Both the position numbers and the translations under genes were made by a program. Positions 1 to 7,120 of a DNA stretch of 15,384 nucleotides are shown here, one piece after another (within the stretch, counting starts at the first letter, position 1; the number at the start of each line of letters is the position of its first letter). The DNA comes from Paracoccaceae bacterium (GTDB lineage Bacteria; Pseudomonadota; Alphaproteobacteria; Rhodobacterales; Rhodobacteraceae). The DNA lies in the NCBI GenBank assembly GCA_007128995.1, contig SKWJ01000343.1:1-15384 (forward strand), written 5' to 3'. The notes under the pieces are model-generated. The model worked only from the letters and a program-made list of their open reading frames with translations. It had not been told where the DNA came from and searched no databases.

Positions 1-137
1 CAGTGCCAGCTGTTCTGGTGACTGCGCTTCCGCAAACCATAGGCCAGGAAGCAGAGCTTTTCAGTTCCGTCCTGCCAAAACCCATTCAACCTGAAAAACT
101 TACCAGCGCCGTGTATGTTGCCACCCAGGGAAAGTAG
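1..137 (+). CDS. C-terminal fragment of a probable response-regulator receiver (REC) domain, truncated by the window edge
   Basis: Reading from base 3 gives 44 codons to a TAG at 135-137. The peptide has a hydrophobic strand ending in Val-Thr-Ala, a helix-like stretch, then Val-Leu-Pro-Lys-Pro-Ile and a short C-terminal helix. This is the usual layout of the last third of a REC domain: the conserved Thr/Ser after beta-4, then the Lys-Pro dipeptide after beta-5. The Thr-to-Lys distance is 19 residues, about three fewer than in CheY, so the intervening loop would be short. The phospho-acceptor Asp would lie outside the window. If real, this is the end of a stand-alone response regulator or a hybrid histidine kinase. 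Codon bias is weaker than in genes to the right, so a decayed gene is also possible. The call rests on a short fragment. Confidence 0.42.
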   Translation, partial: VPAVLVTALPQTIGQEAELFSSVLPKPIQPEKLTSAVYVATQGK

Positions 138-365
138 CGTAACCCCCTCACGGAGTTCCAGGGCGGATATTCGTTGAAAGGCCGTTCTGGACAGGGATCC
201 GACAGCCCGCGCGGTTATCACGGTCCCTGACCAGCTGAGACGAGCAACTTTTGAAAGCCCTCCGCGACGCCCTTCTCTCTTTCGAGACAATGGGTGAACC
301 ATAAGAGCAACAGCGGATATCTGCGGTAAGTGCTATTGATCTCCCAACTGGATTGGAGATTATCA
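138..365. other. Intergenic region with no supported gene
   Basis: This stretch separates the receiver-domain fragment from the small membrane-protein gene. Short open frames exist on the minus strand (148-420 and 218-427) but their translations are rich in Arg, Ser and Cys, match no family I recognise and have no convincing ribosome-binding site. I see no tRNA-like cloverleaf and no strong hairpin with a T-run. A GGAG sequence at 355-358 is the probable ribosome-binding site of the gene starting at 366. Confidence 0.5.
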
Positions 366-611
366 ATGGCGCGACATAGCCCGGCATACGCTCTGCATGA
401 GAGATGTGAGCAGGTTTCAAAAGGCACCTCCTCTGTGACGGCGATACAAGCCGATCTTTATGCCTATGATGGGAACATCGATTGCTGGCGCGACGAAGAT
501 GGTGTTGACGATTCTCGAATGCTGCCGGGCTGGTGGATCATTCCAGGAGCACTTCTTGGTGCAGCCTTCTGGTATTTCATTTTTCGTGCTGTCTGGGCGT
601 TGTTCGGGTAA
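366..611 (+). CDS. Small hypothetical protein with one C-terminal membrane segment (81 aa)
   Basis: I chose the ATG at 366 because GGAG at 355-358 lies 7 nt upstream; the frame is open back to a GTG at 330 without a comparable site. The first 52 residues or so are polar and acidic (an Asp/Glu-rich patch around residues 43-49). Residues about 55-79 form one clear hydrophobic, Trp/Phe-rich helix containing Gly-Ala-Leu-Leu-Gly-Ala-Ala, and the protein ends two residues later. This fits a tail-anchored-type membrane protein with most of the chain on one side. There is no signal peptide. I do not recognise a family. It stands alone, followed by about 385 bases without a gene. Coding status is supported by the start-site context and the well-formed membrane segment, not by homology. 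Confidence 0.45.
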   Translation: MARHSPAYALHERCEQVSKGTSSVTAIQADLYAYDGNIDCWRDEDGVDDSRMLPGWWIIPGALLGAAFWYFIFRAVWALFG

Positions 612-996
612 AGGAACCGCTGTCGTTTAAGTATTCACGCAGGTTGTGAGTTTTGGGTGTAATGTCCAATCTGATTTATCCATTGGCTTTTGGTGGCTCA
701 GGAGCTTGCATTCAATTTTATTTTTGATGTTTGATCCCGACTTCGTTGGTGCACTCTTTTCACAGGAATGGCGGATGGCATCAGGAAGACAGCCGTATAT
801 GGTTTCGTCTTTATCATGGGCGATAGCAACTGAGGCTTGGTGGCTTCGTCGCTGATTGCAAGACGCTCTTTTGATACCAAGCTATGCCGGTTCAGCCTAT
901 TTGACATAGTGCGCCGAAAGCATGTGGCAGGCGACAGGCTGGCCTGTTATGCCCGTTTAATCAGAATGCCTGAAAATAACGGACACCCCTTTTATC
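612..996. other. AT-richer intergenic region upstream of the BtpA-family gene; nothing convincing inside
   Basis: Roughly 650-800 is visibly poorer in G and C than the rest of the window. Small open frames on both strands (646-855 plus, 698-907 minus, 837-1124 plus) give unconvincing peptides without family resemblance, and the last overlaps the real gene at 997. A TTGACA hexamer at 901-906 is a consensus-like -35 box, but no good -10 box sits 16-18 bases downstream (the match is GTGGCA-like), so I do not call a promoter. No terminal inverted repeats or transposase fragments were seen. The region may hold the promoter of the downstream gene or decayed sequence. Confidence 0.5.
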
Positions 997-1857
997 ATGA
1001 CCCAGATATCCGAGACCACCGCGCATGCGATCACAGAGATTTTCGCGAAGCCGAAGGCTTTGATCGGGATGATCCATTGCCCTGCATTTCCCGGAGCGCC
1101 CCGCTATCGCGGCGCGGCACGTGATGCGCTTCTGGATGCCTGTTTGCGCGACGCCGAATGTCTGATCAGCGGCGGGATGCATGGCCTGATTGTCGAAAAC
1201 CATGGCGATATTCCGTTCTCGAAGCCTGACGATCTTGGCCCCGAAACATCCGCCTTTATGGCGGTGGTCGCGGACCGGCTTGTGCGCGAATTTGATGTGC
1301 CGCTGGGGATCAATGTTCTTGCCAATGCCGCGATCCCCGCGTTCGCGGTGGCCGCCGCCGCAGGGGCGCGTTTCATTCGCGTGAACCAATGGGCCAATGC
1401 TTATGTCGCAAATGAAGGCATCATGGAAGGTCAGGCAGCCAAAGCGCTGCGATACCGCGCCCAGTTGCGCGCCGAGAATATTCGCGTCTTTGCCGATGCC
1501 CATGTCAAGCATGGCAGTCACGCCATTGTCGCCGATCGCAGCATCACCGAACTGACGCGCGATCTGGCTTTTTTTGATGCCGATGCCGTAATTGCAACGG
1601 GTCAGCGCACGGGCGACACGGCTGCAATGGAAGAGATTGCGACCATTCGCAAGGCCACGCATCTGCCTGTGCTGGTCGGTTCTGGTGTCACGGCACTCAA
1701 TGTGGGGGCCATTCTTGATCAGGTTGACGCCGTTATTGTTGCCTCGTCCCTGAAAGAGGGTGGCGTCTGGTGGAATCCGGTCGATGCAGACCGTGTGGCG
1801 GCATTTACCGCCGCCGCGCAACCTGTGCTGGACAGGGCACAAGCGGCTTTGTCCTGA
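997..1857 (+). CDS. BtpA/SgcQ-family TIM-barrel protein
   Basis: The 286-residue protein has the family's hallmarks along its whole length. Near the N-terminus (about residues 23-36) is Ile-Gly-Met-Ile-His followed by Pro-x-x-Pro-Gly-x-Pro. Residues 59-74 contain the Gly-Gly...Val-Glu-Asn-His-Gly-Asp-x-Pro-Phe block. Residues 127-154 hold Phe-Ile-Arg-Val-Asn and Glu-Gly-x-x-Glu-Gly...Leu-Arg-Tyr-Arg. Ala-Asp-Ala-His-Val-Lys-His is at 166-172 and Ala-Thr-Gly...Thr-Gly at 200-206. A phosphate-loop-like Leu-Val-Gly-Ser-Gly-Val is at 226-231. Length matches the family. BtpA was described as a factor needed for photosystem I accumulation in cyanobacteria and SgcQ lies in an enterobacterial sugar operon; the enzymatic activity is, to my knowledge, unsettled. 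No strong ribosome-binding site precedes the ATG at 997, but no better in-frame start exists. It is convergent with the transporter/phosphatase operon, so a shared pathway is possible but unproven. Confidence 0.88.
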   Translation: MTQISETTAHAITEIFAKPKALIGMIHCPAFPGAPRYRGAARDALLDACLRDAECLISGGMHGLIVENHGDIPFSKPDDLGPETSAFMAVVADRLVREFDVPLGINVLANAAIPAFAVAAAAGARFIRVNQWANAYVANEGIMEGQAAKALRYRAQLRAENIRVFADAHVKHGSHAIVADRSITELTRDLAFFDADAVIATGQRTGDTAAMEEIATIRKATHLPVLVGSGVTALNVGAILDQVDAVIVASSLKEGGVWWNPVDADRVAAFTAAAQPVLDRAQAALS

Positions 1858-1861
1858 TCAG

Positions 1862-1875
1862 GCAGGCTGTCCTGC
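1862..1875. repeat. Short inverted repeat just after the BtpA-family stop codon
   Basis: GCAGG at 1862-1866 pairs with CCTGC at 1871-1875 around a 4-nt loop, beginning 5 nt after the stop codon of the plus-strand gene. With only five base pairs and no following T-run it is weak on its own. It could contribute to 3'-end formation together with the stronger hairpin at 1890-1915. Confidence 0.25.
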
Positions 1876-1889
1876 TGGCCCTCTTGAAT

Positions 1890-1915
1890 GCGGCCAGCGC
1901 ATCTGCGCGGGCCGC
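1890..1915. terminator. Strong GC hairpin between convergent genes, possible bidirectional terminator
   Basis: GCGGCC at 1890-1895 pairs perfectly with GGCCGC at 1910-1915. After one A/G mismatch (1896/1909) the inner arms GCGC at 1897-1900 and 1905-1908 pair around the loop ATCT. This gives ten GC pairs with one internal mismatch. It sits in the 108-nt gap between the two convergent 3' ends (plus gene stop 1857, minus gene stop 1966), where a shared terminator is expected. Neither strand has a T-run after the stem, so it is not a classical intrinsic terminator; it could stabilise 3' ends or act with Rho. Confidence 0.4.
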
Positions 1916-1965
1916 GTGTCCGGCACTTGCAAATCGGGCGGCAAGCTGTGTTGACCTGCGCCCTA

Positions 1966-2757
1966 TCAATGCCCGGTGATGGCAGCCAGATCTGGCCAGA
2001 CCCCGGACGCGGCGGCCAGCACCACGCCCCCCTCGGCCAGTTTCGCCCCGGTCGGCATGGGCAGGGTCTGCCCACCGGCTTCGCGCACCAGCAACAATCC
2101 GGCAAGGCAGTCCCAGGGGTGCATATGCGGTTCATAATACCCGCCCAGACGCCCGGCAGCGACAGCGGCAAGCATCAGCGCACCAGAGCCATTGCGATAG
2201 AACATGCCACCCTTCTCCATCAGCTTGCGGCAGATTTCGGCAATGTGATCAGGGGCTGTCCTGTGGCTGGCGCCAATGCCCGTAAGGCTGTTGCTGAGCA
2301 GGAGGGTGTCTTTGATGCGCAGCCGCGTGCCGTTGAGTGCGGCACCAGCGCCGCGGCGGGCGGTGAACATTTCATCCATCAGCGGATGAAAGATTACCCC
2401 GGCCTCGGTCTCGTGATCTGACTGGATTGCAATGGCGACACACCAATGCGGCAAGCCTGAAACGAACGGCACTGTGCCATCAATCGGGTCTATCACCCAG
2501 GTTATTCCCGAACTGCCGGACTGCGCGCCGCCTTCCTCGCCCAGAATCCCATCCTCTGGAAAGGCCTCTGCGATCCTGGCGCGAATGATGTCTTCCGCCT
2601 CTCGATCGGCGCGGCTGACCATGTCAAGCGCATCATGCTTGGTCTCGATGATCAGGCTGGCTCGGTCATGAAACAAGCCAAGGGCATGGGCACCGGCGGC
2701 ACGCGCAGCGCTTTGGGCAAGCTCTAGTCGAGCGTCAATCAGGTGAGGTTGATTCAT
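1966..2757 (-). CDS. Inositol-monophosphatase-family phosphatase
   Basis: The 263-residue protein has the expected IMPase length and all metal-binding motifs. These are Gly-Glu-Glu-Gly-Gly (residues 73-77, first metal Glu), the signature Trp-Val-Ile-Asp-Pro-Ile-Asp-Gly-Thr (87-95, Asp90 and Asp93) and Pro-Trp-Asp-x-x-Ala-Gly (214-220, Asp216), followed by the Glu-Ala-Gly-Gly turn. Family members are Mg-dependent cytoplasmic phosphatases acting on inositol phosphate, histidinol phosphate, fructose-1,6-bisphosphate, PAP and related substrates; the sequence alone does not fix which. The ATG at 2757 lies 3 nt after the ATPase stop codon, with only a weak ribosome-binding site, which implies translational coupling and co-transcription as the last gene of the transporter operon. 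Context therefore suggests it dephosphorylates the imported compound. A role unrelated to transport (HisN- or SuhB-like) is less likely because of this location. Confidence 0.9.
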   Translation of the reverse strand: MNQPHLIDARLELAQSAARAAGAHALGLFHDRASLIIETKHDALDMVSRADREAEDIIRARIAEAFPEDGILGEEGGAQSGSSGITWVIDPIDGTVPFVSGLPHWCVAIAIQSDHETEAGVIFHPLMDEMFTARRGAGAALNGTRLRIKDTLLLSNSLTGIGASHRTAPDHIAEICRKLMEKGGMFYRNGSGALMLAAVAAGRLGGYYEPHMHPWDCLAGLLLVREAGGQTLPMPTGAKLAEGGVVLAAASGVWPDLAAITGH

Positions 2758-2760
2758 ATG

Positions 2761-3789
2761 TCAGGCTACTCTTATTGGGGCAGTGTCAGGAATGTTCAGA
2801 CTGACACGCGTGCCGGGTGCGATCGGTGCCTCTGTCATCGGGCGCGAGGCAAGAAGTTCGGCAAAGCCGGTTTCGATTTCGAACTCCCAGCGGCTGCCCA
2901 GATAGGTACAGGAGCGCACTGTCCCGACAGGCCCGGCATCGCCCGGTGTCAGCCCAATGCGTTCCGGGCGCAGTGAAATCTGTGCCTGACCATCCGCCCC
3001 GGCGAGTGGCAGATCAAGATCAGCACTGACAAACCGCCCCTTCGAAACCTGCCCTGAAATCAGGTTTGCATCACCGATGAAATCGGCGACGAAGGGCGAG
3101 GCAGGCCTTTCATAAAGATCCCGTGGTGTGCCGATCTGCGCGATTTTTCCAGCCTGCATGACCACGATCCGGTCTGACACGGCCAGCGCCTCTTCCTGAT
3201 CATGGGTCACATAGACTGCGGTCAGGCCAAACCGCTTCTGCAAGTCGCGAATTTCACCGCGCACCTTGCGTCGCAGTTTGGCATCAACATTGGACAGTGG
3301 CTCGTCAAACAGCAGGACATCTGGCTGCTGCACAATGGCGCGCGCCACGGCGACGCGCTGTTGCTGGCCGCCAGACAGCTCGGATGGCAGGCGCTCTGAC
3401 AAGCCTTTCAACCCGATCTGTTCCAGGATTTCGGTCGCACGCGCACGGGCTGTTGCCTTGGCTTCGCCCCGGATCATCGGGCCATAGGCCACATTTTCAA
3501 GCACATTCATATGTGGAAACAGCGCATAGGACTGAAACACCATGCCGACATTCCGCTCGGATGCAGCGCGCTGGCTGACGTCCCGCCCCGCAATCCGCAC
3601 AATGCCCGATGTCGGCAGTTCAAGCCCGGCAATCAGGCGCAGTGACGTGGTCTTGCCACACCCCGACGGACCAAGAAAGGTGACCATCTCGCCTTTTGCG
3701 ATCGACAGGCTTATCGAATCTACGGCTACAGCGGCGCCGTAATTCTTGGTCACATCGACAAATTCAATTGCAATCTCGTCAGTCATCAT
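2761..3789 (-). CDS. ABC transporter ATP-binding protein (FbpC/AfuC/PotA type)
   Basis: This 342-residue cytoplasmic ATPase drives the importer encoded with it. Walker A Gly-Pro-Ser-Gly-Cys-Gly-Lys-Thr-Thr is at residues 40-48, the Q-loop Gln at 86, the signature Leu-Ser-Gly-Gly-Gln-Gln-Gln-Arg at 138-145, Walker B Leu-Leu-Phe-Asp-Glu-Pro at 159-164, and the switch His at 196 in Thr-His-Asp-Gln-Glu-Glu. All catalytic residues are intact. The region after about residue 240 is a C-terminal extension with a TOBE-type beta fold (Leu-Arg-Pro-Glu-Arg-Ile near 273), as in the iron, sugar-phosphate and spermidine importer subfamily. The start is either of two consecutive ATGs (3789 or 3786); a GAGGG lies directly upstream. 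It begins 3 nt after the permease stop and ends 3 nt before the phosphatase start, so the genes are coupled. Confidence 0.95.
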   Translation of the reverse strand: MMTDEIAIEFVDVTKNYGAAVAVDSISLSIAKGEMVTFLGPSGCGKTTSLRLIAGLELPTSGIVRIAGRDVSQRAASERNVGMVFQSYALFPHMNVLENVAYGPMIRGEAKATARARATEILEQIGLKGLSERLPSELSGGQQQRVAVARAIVQQPDVLLFDEPLSNVDAKLRRKVRGEIRDLQKRFGLTAVYVTHDQEEALAVSDRIVVMQAGKIAQIGTPRDLYERPASPFVADFIGDANLISGQVSKGRFVSADLDLPLAGADGQAQISLRPERIGLTPGDAGPVGTVRSCTYLGSRWEFEIETGFAELLASRPMTEAPIAPGTRVSLNIPDTAPIRVA

Positions 3790-3792
3790 CCC

Positions 3793-5979
3793 TCATTCAG
3801 CCGGAGTTATCTGGCCCTGAAACTCTCTTCGTCGGCCCAGTTTGCGCGCGCCCACCAACAGCTGGATCAGCACGATGCAGACAATCATGACGATCATAAG
3901 CACTGTGGAATAGGTGATTGCCAATGCATATTCACCGGCTTCGACCCGGCCCATGATATAGGCAGTCGCCATGTTGTGCCGCGCAGAGACAAGAAAGATC
4001 ACCGCAGAGACAGCCGTCATTGCCGTGACGAAAGAATAGACAAGCGCCGTGAACACTGCCGGTTTCACCAGCGGCAACACAATCCGGCGCAGGGTCACCC
4101 CGCCGCCTGCGCCCATGGTCTGGCTTGCCTCTTCCATGCTGCGGTCGATCTGGGCAAAGGCCGCCAACCCGGCACGCATGCCCACCGGCATATTGCGAAA
4201 CACAAAGCAGATGACCAGAATAGCCGCGGTTCCCGTTATATCGACGGGGGGCACATTGAACGCTGCGACATAGCTGACACCCACAACAGTGCCCGGAATG
4301 GCGAAGCTGAGCATCGTGCCAAATTCAAAGGCGTTCTTGCCCGCGAAATCCTGACGCGCGACAAGCCATGCCGTCATGATGCCCACTGCCGTCGTCAATG
4401 GCGCCGCAATCGCCGAAACCAACAGCGTCGTCTTCATTGAATTCCATGCAGAGCCGTAAAATTCAAACCCCGCCGTGCCAACCTCGAAGGCAAATGCGGT
4501 GCGCAGATGCGCGATGGTCGGTGTCAGATCCCAGCGTCCGATATCGTGGACAAAGCCGCCAACCAGCACCACTGCATATACACCCAGCGTGAAGATCACG
4601 AAGGGGATGACGACGGCCCAGGCAACCCCTTTCAGCCCGAAAGGCAGTGTCGAGGCCAGCCCCGCATCTGACTTGCCAGTGACCGTGACATAGCTTTTGC
4701 GTCCCAGCCAGCGGCTTTGCAGCCAGAATGCGATCAGCGTCAGCGACAGCAGCAACATCGCCAGGGTTGCGGCATGGCCAAGATCATATCTGGCCCCGGC
4801 AACAGCAAAGAAGATCCGGGTGGACAGCACTTCATAGCCGCCGCCAAGGACAATGGGATTGCCGAAATCGGCAAGACTTTCGATAAAGGCCAGCAGGAAT
4901 GCCGCGGCAATTCCGGGGCGCAGAAGCGGCCATGTGATCTTGAAGAAGGTCTTGACCGGACCCGCACCAAGGGTCTGACTGGCTTCTTCCAAGGTCGGGT
5001 TGATCGCTTCCACTGTTCCCAGCAGCACCAGAAACGTGATCGGCGTGAATGCCAGAACCTGCGCCATCAGAATACCGGTCAGCCCGTAAACCCAGCGCGT
5101 GGGACGGACATCGAACACATCTGCACCAAACTGGGTCAGCAGACCTGTGCGTCCGAACAGCACAATGATGGCCACGCCGACCACAAAGGGCGGTGTGATG
5201 ATCGGCAGGATCGACAGGGCGCGCAGGGTTTGCTTGAACCTGAACGATGTGCGCGCAACGATCAGTGCCAGCGCAAGGCCAAGGGCAGTGCTGATCGTCG
5301 CCGCGAGAATACCCAGCATCAATGAGTTTATGACAACCCCACAGCGCCGCCCCCCGGTCAGACAGTCCAGACGCCAGATTTCGGGGGCAAGAACCCTGCC
5401 AATGAATGGACCGAAGGCAAGCTCTCCATCAGGCCCGACAAAAGCTGCCATCGAAAGCTTCAGGATCGGAAAAAAGACAAACAGCCCAAGAAGCGCGACA
5501 ATGAACACGACCGCTGTGGCCGAAAACCGGTCACCGCGGCAAAACCCCCTCAGTGCCAGCGAATGTGCAATAAGCCCCAGAAATGCCAGCCCGGCGACAA
5601 ACCCGCCCCAACCGAAGCCCGTTTGCCCTTGGGCGGCAGCGGGAAAGACAGTTGCCAGCACGTCAAAGGCCGGGCCGCGCAGCCCGACGGCGAAGCCCTG
5701 CAACACAAGAATTGCGAAACCTGCCAGAACGATGTTCAGGAACAGCCGGCTTGAGGCATCCCGAAACCCGGCCCAGACCAGCAGAGGCAGCGCCAGAACC
5801 ACTGGCCACAACCACCCGCGGCCTTCGGCAGCAAGCCCCAGCGCCGACGGGAAGAGGGGCGTGGACCCTGTCGGCAAGGACTGGTGCCATGGAAGCACCA
5901 GCACCGCCAATGCAAGAAGCACAAGCCATGCAAGTTTCTCGCGCGCTGCGCGCGATGCACGTATTTCATCTGGGGTCAT
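3793..5979 (-). CDS. Fused two-domain ABC permease (FbpB/AfuB type)
   Basis: This inner-membrane channel subunit is about 728 aa and carries two permease domains in one chain, so one polypeptide replaces the usual permease dimer. Many hydrophobic helices are visible, including several in an N-terminal segment (residues about 15-170) before the first permease core. Each half has an EAA loop that contacts the ATPase: one at about residues 331-355, the other at about 616-640. Both begin Glu-Glu-Ala-Ser-Gln-Thr and carry the downstream Pro-Leu, so the two halves look related by duplication. I chose the ATG at 5979; the frame continues to a GTG at 6018, which has no better ribosome-binding site. 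It lies between the binding-protein and ATPase genes, 59 nt after the former and 3 nt before the latter. The fused form is common among Fe(III) and sugar-phosphate importers of this family, so it does not itself fix the substrate. Confidence 0.93.
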   Translation of the reverse strand: MTPDEIRASRAAREKLAWLVLLALAVLVLPWHQSLPTGSTPLFPSALGLAAEGRGWLWPVVLALPLLVWAGFRDASSRLFLNIVLAGFAILVLQGFAVGLRGPAFDVLATVFPAAAQGQTGFGWGGFVAGLAFLGLIAHSLALRGFCRGDRFSATAVVFIVALLGLFVFFPILKLSMAAFVGPDGELAFGPFIGRVLAPEIWRLDCLTGGRRCGVVINSLMLGILAATISTALGLALALIVARTSFRFKQTLRALSILPIITPPFVVGVAIIVLFGRTGLLTQFGADVFDVRPTRWVYGLTGILMAQVLAFTPITFLVLLGTVEAINPTLEEASQTLGAGPVKTFFKITWPLLRPGIAAAFLLAFIESLADFGNPIVLGGGYEVLSTRIFFAVAGARYDLGHAATLAMLLLSLTLIAFWLQSRWLGRKSYVTVTGKSDAGLASTLPFGLKGVAWAVVIPFVIFTLGVYAVVLVGGFVHDIGRWDLTPTIAHLRTAFAFEVGTAGFEFYGSAWNSMKTTLLVSAIAAPLTTAVGIMTAWLVARQDFAGKNAFEFGTMLSFAIPGTVVGVSYVAAFNVPPVDITGTAAILVICFVFRNMPVGMRAGLAAFAQIDRSMEEASQTMGAGGGVTLRRIVLPLVKPAVFTALVYSFVTAMTAVSAVIFLVSARHNMATAYIMGRVEAGEYALAITYSTVLMIVMIVCIVLIQLLVGARKLGRRREFQGQITPAE

Positions 5980-6038
5980 GTCGCTCTGCCGCCAAGACCG
6001 GGCAGCGACCAAAGCCACTGCCCGGGAATGTCTGTCAC

Positions 6039-7049
6039 CTAGCGCCGGGCGCCAATCTCATCATCCCAGCGCGAAAGCAGGCGCTCGCGCGTTTCACTGG
6101 AACCATAGGTCACGAAATCATAGTCGATCAACGTGATCTCATCGAGCGAAGGTGATTCCGGAGGGACAGGCGAATTGCGGTTTGACGGCACCTGAAAGCT
6201 GTTTGCCTCTGCCCCCAGTGCCTGCGCTGCAGGGCTGAGCGCCCAATCGTAGAAGAGCCTTGCATTCTCGGGGTTTGGACCACCCTCGATCAAGCTCATC
6301 GAGCCGATTTCATACCCGGTCCCCTCGCAAGGCGCGACTGTTGCAATCGGTGCGCCCTGCACAGCCTGCGCGACAGCGTCATGCATGAACACGATCCCGA
6401 TCGCAGTCTCACCCGTTGCCGCATTGCGGATAGGGGCGGCGCCGGATTGGGTGTACTGGCTTATATTCTCATCCATCTGGCCAAGGAATTCGAAGGCTTC
6501 ATCCTCGCCCATGATCTGCACAAGCGTGGCAAGAAGCGTGTAGGCGGTGCCCGATGAATTTGGATTGGCGACCTGAACATCATCGCGGAACCGCTCATCC
6601 AGAAGGTCGGCCCAGCAGGCTGGCGCAGGATCGTCCACCAGATCGGTGTTAAATCCGTAACCGAGCGCGCCTGCGTAAATACCGACTGTGCGATTGCCCG
6701 AGGCGGCTGCCTGCGACAGCGCCCAATCCTGCAACTCGGCCAGCATCGGCGACTCATACACTGCCGTCAGCCCTTCTTCGGCTGCCTGAAGATGTGGATC
6801 GCCTGTACCACCCCACCAGACATCACCGCGCGGCTGGCCTTCCTCGGCCTTGATCTGGGCATAGGTTTCACCCGAAGAACGCCGTGTCATCAGGACGTTT
6901 ACACCCGTTTCACGCTGGAAACTCTCGGCCATGACGCGGCACCATTCTTCCTGTACCGAACAGTAGAGCACAAGCTCATTGGCACTGGCAGCAAGGGGTG
7001 CCCCGACGAATCCAACAAGTGTTGCGGATAGTAGTGTGGTCTTACGCAA
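6039..7049 (-). CDS. Periplasmic substrate-binding protein of the Fbp/Afu (COG1840-like) family
   Basis: The preferred start is a TTG at 7049, preceded by GGGAGG with 7-nt spacing, giving 336 aa. Residues 1-23 form a Sec signal peptide (Arg-Lys, a hydrophobic core, Ala-Ser-Ala before the cut), followed by a mature chain starting Asn-Glu-Leu-Val-Leu-Tyr. The body matches the iron/sugar-phosphate binding-protein family, with Ser-Ser-Gly-Glu-Thr (58-62), Asp-Val-Trp-Trp-Gly-Gly-Thr-Gly (76-83) and Tyr-Gly-Phe-Asn-Thr-Asp (131-136). I do not see the adjacent C-terminal Tyr pair typical of Fe(III)-binding FbpA. His223-Asp224 and Glu247 are present with the spacing I recall for the sugar-phosphate ligands of Actinobacillus AfuA (from memory). 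Together with the downstream phosphatase this favours a phosphorylated sugar or polyol. An in-frame ATG at 7106 with GGAGGAGGA directly before it could add 19 residues. First gene of the operon. Confidence 0.9.
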   Translation of the reverse strand: MRKTTLLSATLVGFVGAPLAASANELVLYCSVQEEWCRVMAESFQRETGVNVLMTRRSSGETYAQIKAEEGQPRGDVWWGGTGDPHLQAAEEGLTAVYESPMLAELQDWALSQAAASGNRTVGIYAGALGYGFNTDLVDDPAPACWADLLDERFRDDVQVANPNSSGTAYTLLATLVQIMGEDEAFEFLGQMDENISQYTQSGAAPIRNAATGETAIGIVFMHDAVAQAVQGAPIATVAPCEGTGYEIGSMSLIEGGPNPENARLFYDWALSPAAQALGAEANSFQVPSNRNSPVPPESPSLDEITLIDYDFVTYGSSETRERLLSRWDDEIGARR

Positions 7050-7056
7050 TTTTTTT

Positions 7057-7062
7057 CCTCCC
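7057..7062 (-). promoter_or_regulatory. Ribosome-binding site that decides the TTG start of the binding-protein gene
   Basis: On the minus strand GGGAGG is followed by seven A residues and then TTG at 7049-7047. The perfect core and spacing, with a signal peptide starting exactly there, support TTG initiation over the upstream in-frame ATG at 7106. TTG starts are less efficient, so the codon may limit expression. Confidence 0.7.
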
Positions 7063-7087
7063 GATATGGTACAGCATTGAGAAAGGC

Positions 7088-7100
7088 CGGGATTTTCCCG
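7088..7100 (-). repeat. Small hairpin in the leader between the two candidate starts of the binding-protein gene
   Basis: Read on the minus strand, CGGGA and TCCCG arms pair around a 3-nt AAA loop. The hairpin lies just downstream of the ATG at 7106 and upstream of the GGGAGG/TTG start at 7049. It is only five base pairs, so a role in translation control is speculative. Confidence 0.3.
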
Positions 7101-7120
7101 ACACATTCCTCCTCCGCTAA

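Noticed and set aside
138..330. Possible tRNA or small RNA in the left intergenic region
   Set aside because: I found no cloverleaf arms or T-loop consensus on either strand.
901..930. Possible promoter for the BtpA-family gene starting at TTGACA (901-906)
   Set aside because: The -35 hexamer is perfect but no acceptable -10 box is found at normal spacing, so it was only noted in the intergenic entry.
961..1842. Minus-strand open frame of about 293 codons opposite the BtpA-family gene
   Set aside because: The plus strand has family motifs along its whole length; the antisense product is Cys/His/Arg-rich without similarity to anything known.
5099..6136. Plus-strand open frame (about 345 codons) antisense to the permease gene
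   Set aside because: The permease with two EAA loops is unambiguous on the minus strand; the plus-strand translation is Ser/Arg/Pro-rich and spans the junction into the binding-protein gene.
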